Part shown: positions 58,849-64,000 of the stretch, one piece after another | Layout: each line of letters starts with the position of its first letter | Position numbering within the stretch: position 1 is the first letter of the stretch | Assembly: GCA_000955875.1 (NCBI GenBank) | Contig: JYOE01000005.1 | Coordinates: forward strand, 62,334-126,333 | Length of the DNA stretch: 64,000 nucleotides | Origin: Terrabacter sp. 28 | GTDB lineage: Bacteria > Actinomycetota > Actinomycetes > Actinomycetales > Dermatophilaceae | Reading direction: 5' to 3' | The notes under the pieces: generated by a model | Databases searched by the model: none | What the model was told of the DNA's origin: nothing | What the model saw: the letters and a program-made list of their open reading frames with translations, nothing else | Position numbers and translations under genes: made by a program

Positions 58849-61068
58849 TCAATGGCTCCTCACGTGGATGATGTGGACGGGCTCGGAGTCGGGACCCAGG
58901 CGGACGAAGTTGTCCTGACGCCACTCCCACGTCTGGTTGGTGATGTGGTCGTGCGCGTCGAAGGTCGACCACGAGGCCATACCCAGCGCATCCATGTCGA
59001 GGTGCACCCACGTCTCACGGGTCGCGTGGGGGTCGAGGTTCGCGACGACGAGCACGGTGTCGCGCTCGCCCGTGGCGTGGTCGACGACGCGCGACTTGCT
59101 GAAGACGAGCACGTTCTCGTCGTCGGCGGCGTGGAAGCGCAGGTTGCGCAGCCACCGCAGGGCGGGGTGCCAGCCGCGAATGTCGTTGAGCCGCTTGAGG
59201 TACCACGCCAACGAACGGCTCTCGAGCGGGCCGCCGGGCTCGTAGAGGTACCACTGGCGGTCCTTGTACTCGTACTTCTCGTTGTCGATCTGCTCCTCGG
59301 CGCCCGGCCGGGCCACGTGCTCCATCAGCTCGTAGCCGGCGTAGATGCCGTAGGTCGGCACCATCGTCGCCGCGACGGCCGCCCGCAGCTTCCAGGCCGT
59401 CGGGCCGCCGTACTGCATGTAGGGCGTGAGGATGTCGTGCGTCGTCGGCCAGAACGACGGGCGCATGTAGGCCGCCCCGCTCGACTCGCCGGCCAGCTCG
59501 CGGCCGTACTCCTCGAGCTCCCACCGCGCGTTGCGCCACGCGTAGTAGGTGTAGCTCTGCTGGAAGCCGGCCTTGGCCAGCTGGTGCATCATCGCCGGCT
59601 TGGTGAAGGCCTCGGAGAGCCAGATGGTGTCGGGGTGGTCCTTGGCGACGTCGGCGATCAGCCACTGCCAGAAGGCGACCGGCTTGGTGTGCGGGTTGTC
59701 GACGCGGAAGATGCGGATGCCGTGGTCGAGCCACACCTGGATGACGCGACGCACCTCGGCGTAGGCGTCGGCCGGGTCGTTGTCGAAGTTGAGGGGGTAG
59801 ATGTCCTGGTACTTCTTGGGCGGGTTCTCGGCGTAGGCGATGGTGCCGTCGGCCCGCGTCGTGAACAGGTGCGGGTGCGTCTGCACCCACGGGTGGTCGG
59901 GGGAGGCCTGCAGCGCGATGTCGAGCGCCACCTCCATGCCGAGTCGCTGCGCCTCGTCAACGAACGCGTCGAAGTCGTCGAACGTGCCGAGGTCGGGGTG
60001 GATGGCGTCGTGGCCGCCGTCGGGCGAGCCGATGGCGTACGGGGACCCGGGGTCACCCGGCTCGGCGGTCAGCGTGTTGTTGCGCCCCTTTCGCGCCGTC
60101 GTGCCGATGGGGTGGATCGGGGTCAGGTAGACCACGTCGAAGCCCATGTCGGCGATCGCGGGCAGGCGCTTGGCCGCCGAGCGGAACGTGCCGGAGACCC
60201 ACTCACCGGTCTTCTCGTCGCGGTGGGCGCCCTCGGACCTCGGGAAGATCTCGTACCAGGCGCCGTAGAGGGCGCGCTCGCGCTCGACGAGGAGCGAGTA
60301 GGCGGGGGAGGGCGAGACGAACTCGCGCAGCGGCACGAGCGCGTGCAGGCCGGTGATCTCGGGCGAGGTCGCGGCGCCGAACCGGTGCGCTGCCGGCGCT
60401 CGGGTGTCCCCGAGCGCGACGACGGCCTTGTCGATCTCGGCCGCGTCGACGCCGAGACCTCGGACGGCGGCGGCGAAACGCTCGAGAACGCGTACACCCT
60501 CGGCGCACATGAGGTCCTCGTCCACGCCCGCGGCGATCTTGATGCCGGCGTCGTGGACCCACGTCGCGTACGGGTCGGACCAGCCCTCGACGCGGTAGGT
60601 CCACCAGCCCTCTCGGTCGGCGACGACGGTCGTCGACCACTCGGAGAGCCCCGGGTTGTCGCTGTGCATCGCGAAGAAGTGCTCGCCGCCGTCGGGGTCG
60701 GTCAGCACGGCTGTCGCGTTGACGGCGTCGTGGCCCTCGCGGAAGACCTTGGCCCGCACCGTGAACTCCTCGCCCGCGACCGACTTGGCGGGGCGCGTGC
60801 CGCCGTCGACGAGCGGACGCACGTCGCTCACGGGGATGCGGCCGATCGGCAGGGCGCCGCCAGGCATGCCCTCGACGGTCGGGGCGGCGCTGACCGGGTG
60901 CTCGGGGGCGAGGTGGACGGCGCCGGCCTCGGTGTCGTCGACGAAGGCCTCGTCGGCGCTGGGGTTGGCGTCGAGGCGTGGGGACGGTTCGGGTGCCGCT
61001 GGTGCGGCGGCGGTGCTGCGCACGGGGGTTGGCTTGCTGGAACGGGACTTCTTCGCTGAGCCAGTCAC
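58849..61068 (-). CDS. glgE: Alpha-1,4-glucan:maltose-1-phosphate maltosyltransferase
   Basis: 739 residues, GH13 subfamily 3. Transfers maltosyl from maltose 1-phosphate to growing glucan. First ~75 residues are Ala/Pro-rich and poorly ordered, longer than in model GlgE. Core: YGAWYEIFPRSEG, YLTPIHPIGTTARKGRNN, IRIFRVDNPHTKPVAFW (nucleophile Asp), IWLSEAFTKPAMM (acid Glu). Leaderless GTG start. First gene of the operon. Confidence 0.96.
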   Translation of the reverse strand: MTGSAKKSRSSKPTPVRSTAAAPAAPEPSPRLDANPSADEAFVDDTEAGAVHLAPEHPVSAAPTVEGMPGGALPIGRIPVSDVRPLVDGGTRPAKSVAGEEFTVRAKVFREGHDAVNATAVLTDPDGGEHFFAMHSDNPGLSEWSTTVVADREGWWTYRVEGWSDPYATWVHDAGIKIAAGVDEDLMCAEGVRVLERFAAAVRGLGVDAAEIDKAVVALGDTRAPAAHRFGAATSPEITGLHALVPLREFVSPSPAYSLLVERERALYGAWYEIFPRSEGAHRDEKTGEWVSGTFRSAAKRLPAIADMGFDVVYLTPIHPIGTTARKGRNNTLTAEPGDPGSPYAIGSPDGGHDAIHPDLGTFDDFDAFVDEAQRLGMEVALDIALQASPDHPWVQTHPHLFTTRADGTIAYAENPPKKYQDIYPLNFDNDPADAYAEVRRVIQVWLDHGIRIFRVDNPHTKPVAFWQWLIADVAKDHPDTIWLSEAFTKPAMMHQLAKAGFQQSYTYYAWRNARWELEEYGRELAGESSGAAYMRPSFWPTTHDILTPYMQYGGPTAWKLRAAVAATMVPTYGIYAGYELMEHVARPGAEEQIDNEKYEYKDRQWYLYEPGGPLESRSLAWYLKRLNDIRGWHPALRWLRNLRFHAADDENVLVFSKSRVVDHATGERDTVLVVANLDPHATRETWVHLDMDALGMASWSTFDAHDHITNQTWEWRQDNFVRLGPDSEPVHIIHVRSH

Positions 61069-61075
61069 GTGATCG

Positions 61076-61081
61076 ACCGTA
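61076..61081 (-). promoter_or_regulatory. -10 element, leaderless start of glgE
   Basis: TACGGT on the minus strand, 7 bases before GTG 61068. Confidence 0.5.
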
Positions 61082-61141
61082 TCGAAGTTGGGGCGCTACG
61101 CCCATGACGTGGCACGCGACGTTCCAACCGGTGAAACTCGG

Positions 61142-61157
61142 CTGCAAGTGTTGCAAG
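61142..61157. promoter_or_regulatory. CTTGCAG-like direct repeat between glgE and glgP
   Basis: CTGCAAG-TGT-TGCAAG; on the minus strand CTTGCAA-CA-CTTGCAG, 9-base period. CTTGCAG repeats are the recognition elements of MalR-type LacI regulators in Streptomyces. Sits in the 122-base divergent region, 20-35 bases upstream of the glgP -10 element. Confidence 0.45.
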
Positions 61158-61176
61158 AACACGACATGGCGACCCC

Positions 61177-61182
61177 TATGCT
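61177..61182 (+). promoter_or_regulatory. -10 element of glgP
   Basis: TATGCT, 8 bases before GTG 61191; nearly leaderless. No Shine-Dalgarno is visible. Confidence 0.45.
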
Positions 61183-61190
61183 GTCCCCTT

Positions 61191-63779
61191 GTGAAGGCCA
61201 TCCGTCGCTTCAGCGTCCGCACCGTCCTGCCGAGCCGCATCGAAGGTCTCGGCGTCCTCGCGAGCAACCTGCGCTGGTCGTGGCACCCGCCGACCCGCGA
61301 CCTGTTCGAGAGCATCAGTCCCCGCAAGTGGTCCGACGCCGGTGAGGACCCCGTCAAGCTCCTCTCGCGGCTCTCGGCCGACGAGCTGGCCGCGCTCGCC
61401 GCCGACGACGAGTTCGTCAGCAGGGTCGTGGCGGCCAACGAGGACCTCCACCACTACCTCACCGACGAGCGCTGGTACCAGTCGTGGAGCCGCGAGCAGG
61501 AGGCCGCCGGCAAGGCCGCGCCCGCCGCCATCGCGTACTTCAGCCCCGAGTTCGGCATCACCGCGGTGCTGCCGCAGTACTCCGGCGGCCTGGGCATCCT
61601 CGCGGGCGACCACCTGAAGTCGGCCTCCGACCTCGGCGTGCCGATCGTCGGCGTCGGCCTCTTCTACAAGACCGGCTACTTCAAGCAGTCGCTCAACCGC
61701 GACGGGTGGCAGGTCGAGACCTACCCGGTGCTCGACCCCGACGGGCTGCCCCTCTCGCTGCTGCGCGAGGAGGACGGCACACCGGCCGTCGTCACGATCG
61801 ACCTGCCCGCGGGGCGCGTGCTCAACGCGCACGTCTGGAAGGCGCAGGTCGGGCGAGTTCCCTTGCTGCTGCTGGACTCCGACGTCCCGGGCAACGACGA
61901 GCAGACCCGCAAGGTCACCGAGTCGCTCTACGGCGGCGGCGGCGACACCCGCCTCGAGCAGGAGCTGCTGCTCGGCATCGGCGGCGTGCGCGCCCTGCGC
62001 CTCTGGTCGCGACTCTCTGGCGCCCCGACGCCGGAGGTCTACCACACCAACGAGGGCCACGCCGGCTTCCTCGGCATCGAGCGCATCACCGAGCTGGTGC
62101 GTGACCACGGGCTCACCTTCGACGAGGCCCTCGAGGCCGTGCGCGCTGCCACGGTGTTCACGACGCACACGCCGGTCCCGGCCGGCATCGACCGCTTCGA
62201 CGCGGCGAAGATCAACCTCTTCTTCGGCGGCGCCAACGCCATCGAAGGCGTGCCCGTCGAGCGGCTCCTCGCCCTGGGCGCCGAGGACTACGAGGGCGGC
62301 CAGCCCGGCATCTTCAACATGGCCGTCATGGGCCTGCGCCTCGCACAGCGCGCCAACGGCGTCTCCCAGCTGCACGGCGTCGTCAGCCGCGGCATGTTCG
62401 ACGGGCTGTGGCCGGGCTTCGACGACGTCGAGGTGCCGATCAGCAGCATCACCAACGGGGTCCACGCCCCGACGTGGGTCGACCGTGCCGTCTACGACGT
62501 CGCCCGCAAGCACCTCGGCACCGCCGACATCGCCGGCACCGACGCGTGGGGCCGCATCGACGAGGTGCCCGCCGACGCCGTCTGGTCGACCAAGCGCGAG
62601 ATGCGCGAGAAGCTCGTCGCCGACGCCCGCCGCCGCGTGCGCTCGTCGTGGCAGAAGCGCGGTGCCACGGACGCCGAGCTCGGCTGGGTCGACGACGTGC
62701 TCGACCCCGACGTGCTGACGATCGGCTTCGCCCGTCGCGTGCCCACCTACAAGCGGCTCACGCTCATGCTGCGTGACCCGGCCCGCCTCAAGGCGCTGCT
62801 GCTGCACCCCGAGCGGCCCGTCCAGCTCGTCATCGCCGGCAAGTCGCACCCGGCCGACGAGACGGGCAAGCGCCTCATCCAGGAGATGGTCCGCTTCGCG
62901 GACGACCCCGAGGTGCGCCACCGCATCGTGTTCCTGCCGAACTACGACATCGCGATGGCCCAGCACCTCTACCCGGGCTGCGACGTCTGGCTCAACAACC
63001 CGCTGCGCCCGTTCGAGGCCTGCGGCACCTCCGGCATGAAGGCGGCCCTCAACGGCGGCCTCAACCTCTCCATCCTCGACGGCTGGTGGGACGAGTGGTT
63101 CGACGGCCGCAACGGCTGGGCCATCCCGACGGCCGACGGTGTCGAGGACCCCGAGCGCCGTGACGACATCGAGGCCGCCGCGCTCTACGACCTCATCGAG
63201 AACGACGTCGCCGCGAAGTTCTACGACCGCGACGCCGCCGGCCTGCCGCAGGGCTGGATCGCGATGATGACCCACACCCTCAAGACCCTCGGGCCGAAGG
63301 TGCTCGCGAGCCGCATGGTGCAGGACTACACCGGACAGCTCTACAGCCCGGCCGCGGGCGCGGGCCGCTCGGTGATCGCCTCGGACTTCGCCGGAGCCAA
63401 GGAGCTCGCAGCGTTCAAGGCGAAGATCCGCGCCTCCTGGCCGAAGGTCAAGGTCGAGCACGTCGAGCCCTCGGGCCTGTCGGACTCGCCGCAGATCGGC
63501 GACGTCCTCGACCTGCGCGCCTACGTCGCGCTCGACGGTCTGACGCCCGACGACGTCGACGTCCAGCTCGTCCACGGCCACGTCAACGACGTCGACGAGC
63601 TGTGGGGCATGGAGGTCGCCCCGCTCCAGCTCGTCGAGTCCTACGAGGACGGCCGTCACCAGTTCGCCGGGTCGCAGCCGCTGCGCCGCACCGGGTCGTT
63701 CGGCTACAGCGTGCGCGTCGTGCCGAAGCACGCGGGCCTCGCCGGCCCGGCCGAGCTCGGGCTCGCGCGCAACGCCTGA
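61191..63779 (+). CDS. glgP: Alpha-glucan phosphorylase (DUF3417 type)
   Basis: 862 residues. Releases glucose 1-phosphate from (or adds it to) alpha-1,4-glucans. N-terminal DUF3417 with SNLRWSWHPPTRDLFESI, YFSPEFGIT, YSGGLGILAGDHLKSASDLG; PLP region EACGTSGMKAALNGGLNLS with its Lys; C-terminal beta-rich tail. GTG start. Divergent from the GlgE operon and partner of pgm. Confidence 0.95.
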   Translation: MKAIRRFSVRTVLPSRIEGLGVLASNLRWSWHPPTRDLFESISPRKWSDAGEDPVKLLSRLSADELAALAADDEFVSRVVAANEDLHHYLTDERWYQSWSREQEAAGKAAPAAIAYFSPEFGITAVLPQYSGGLGILAGDHLKSASDLGVPIVGVGLFYKTGYFKQSLNRDGWQVETYPVLDPDGLPLSLLREEDGTPAVVTIDLPAGRVLNAHVWKAQVGRVPLLLLDSDVPGNDEQTRKVTESLYGGGGDTRLEQELLLGIGGVRALRLWSRLSGAPTPEVYHTNEGHAGFLGIERITELVRDHGLTFDEALEAVRAATVFTTHTPVPAGIDRFDAAKINLFFGGANAIEGVPVERLLALGAEDYEGGQPGIFNMAVMGLRLAQRANGVSQLHGVVSRGMFDGLWPGFDDVEVPISSITNGVHAPTWVDRAVYDVARKHLGTADIAGTDAWGRIDEVPADAVWSTKREMREKLVADARRRVRSSWQKRGATDAELGWVDDVLDPDVLTIGFARRVPTYKRLTLMLRDPARLKALLLHPERPVQLVIAGKSHPADETGKRLIQEMVRFADDPEVRHRIVFLPNYDIAMAQHLYPGCDVWLNNPLRPFEACGTSGMKAALNGGLNLSILDGWWDEWFDGRNGWAIPTADGVEDPERRDDIEAAALYDLIENDVAAKFYDRDAAGLPQGWIAMMTHTLKTLGPKVLASRMVQDYTGQLYSPAAGAGRSVIASDFAGAKELAAFKAKIRASWPKVKVEHVEPSGLSDSPQIGDVLDLRAYVALDGLTPDDVDVQLVHGHVNDVDELWGMEVAPLQLVESYEDGRHQFAGSQPLRRTGSFGYSVRVVPKHAGLAGPAELGLARNA

Positions 63780-63795
63780 CGCGTCCGACGCACGT

Positions 63796-63832
63796 CGAGG
63801 AGCCCGGGTCCCGTGTGGGCCCGGGCTCCTCG
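63796..63832. terminator. Terminator between glgP and the next gene
   Basis: CGAGGAGCCCGGG and exact complement CCCGGGCTCCTCG (13 bp); inner TCCC/GGG can pair further. Between convergent genes. Confidence 0.8.
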
Positions 63833-63864
63833 CGTATGCCGTCGGGCGCCGTCGCTCTCTGCGG

Positions 63865-64000
63865 TCAGTGGGGCGGGACGGAGCACCAGACGCGCATCGA
63901 GGCGGCGTCCATCGTGACGATGCTGCGCGACTGGACCGGCTCGCCAGGTGCGGCCGGACGCTCGTCGGCGCTGTCCCAGAGCAGCTGGTATGCCGTCACG
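63865..64000 (-). CDS. C-terminus of a probable GlgX-type glycogen debranching enzyme (partial)
   Basis: The minus-strand frame runs from the window edge to a TGA at 63865-63867; 44 complete residues are visible. The end reads ..TAYQLLWDSADERPA..PGEPV..RSIVTMDAASMRVW. A final 'L-L-W-D-S-A' strand plus a late RS(I/V) strand is what I expect at the end of GlgX/isoamylase-type GH13 proteins. The location beside glgP and the GlgE operon agrees. Without the rest the family call is tentative. Confidence 0.5.
   Translation of the reverse strand, partial: VTAYQLLWDSADERPAAPGEPVQSRSIVTMDAASMRVWCSVPPH

Overview
The window is a 64 kb piece of a very GC-rich chromosome. Gene content and style (GTG/TTG starts, ATGA/GTGA gene overlaps, leaderless starts, NucS instead of MutS/MutL, GlgE-type glucan metabolism, an Asp-type MurA) point to an actinobacterium. 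The set of families would fit the Micrococcales, perhaps an Intrasporangiaceae-like organism, but that last step is an inference from memory and not a measurement. There are no tRNAs, rRNAs, insertion sequences, prophage genes or CRISPR arrays that I can see. No gene-free stretch exceeds 300 bases; the longest is 242 bases (48959-49200).

Region 1 (1-32 kb) is the conserved actinobacterial block rho - rpmE - prfA - prmC - tsaC - glyA - wecA - atpI/Z - atpBEFHAGD - atpC - DUF2550 - pduO - murA. The same order, without most of the additions, is known from Mycobacterium tuberculosis. Three cassettes interrupt it: (a) a response regulator / HEAT-repeat membrane protein / processive GT2 glycosyltransferase / histidine kinase operon between rho and rpmE; (b) a TRAP-TAXI importer with its own two-component system and two TAXI receptors between prmC and tsaC; (c) type II NADH dehydrogenase plus a hypothetical gene between atpD and atpC, with strong hairpins isolating atpC from the rest of the ATP synthase operon.

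Region 2 (32-47 kb) holds ethylmalonyl-CoA-type acyl-CoA metabolism: ethylmalonyl-CoA mutase, a tandem-fused 3-hydroxyacyl-CoA dehydrogenase, crotonyl-CoA carboxylase/reductase, the epimerase, an acetyl-CoA acetyltransferase and the mutase chaperone MeaB. These are interleaved with DNA repair (AlkD-like, NucS), a DinB-like protein, a methyltransferase, an AI-2E-type permease, an SRPBCC protein and a Tat-exported polysaccharide deacetylase. Methylsuccinyl-CoA dehydrogenase, mesaconyl-CoA hydratase and the lyase are not here.

Region 3 (47-51 kb) has small single genes: a double-GNAT acetyltransferase, a thiamine-binding YkoF-like protein overlapping a GNAT protein, a lipoprotein of unknown function and a thioredoxin-fold/TPR protein of the YbbN/CnoX type without the CXXC.

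Region 4 (51-64 kb) is alpha-glucan metabolism. A tightly overlapping minus-strand operon glgE-treS-mak-glgB-pgm-(kinase-like orf) runs divergently from a plus-strand glucan phosphorylase, and the window ends in what looks like a GlgX-type debranching enzyme. Trehalose to maltose (TreS), maltose 1-phosphate (Mak), linear glucan (GlgE), branching (GlgB), phosphorolysis (GlgP) and glucose 1-/6-phosphate exchange (Pgm) form one connected path.

Two sequence-level patterns run across the whole window: an over-represented heptamer GTATGCC/GGCATAC, which holds many of the otherwise uncommon TAT tyrosine codons, and a repeated leaderless architecture in which a TANNNT -10 element ends 6-7 bases before the start codon of the first gene of a transcription unit.
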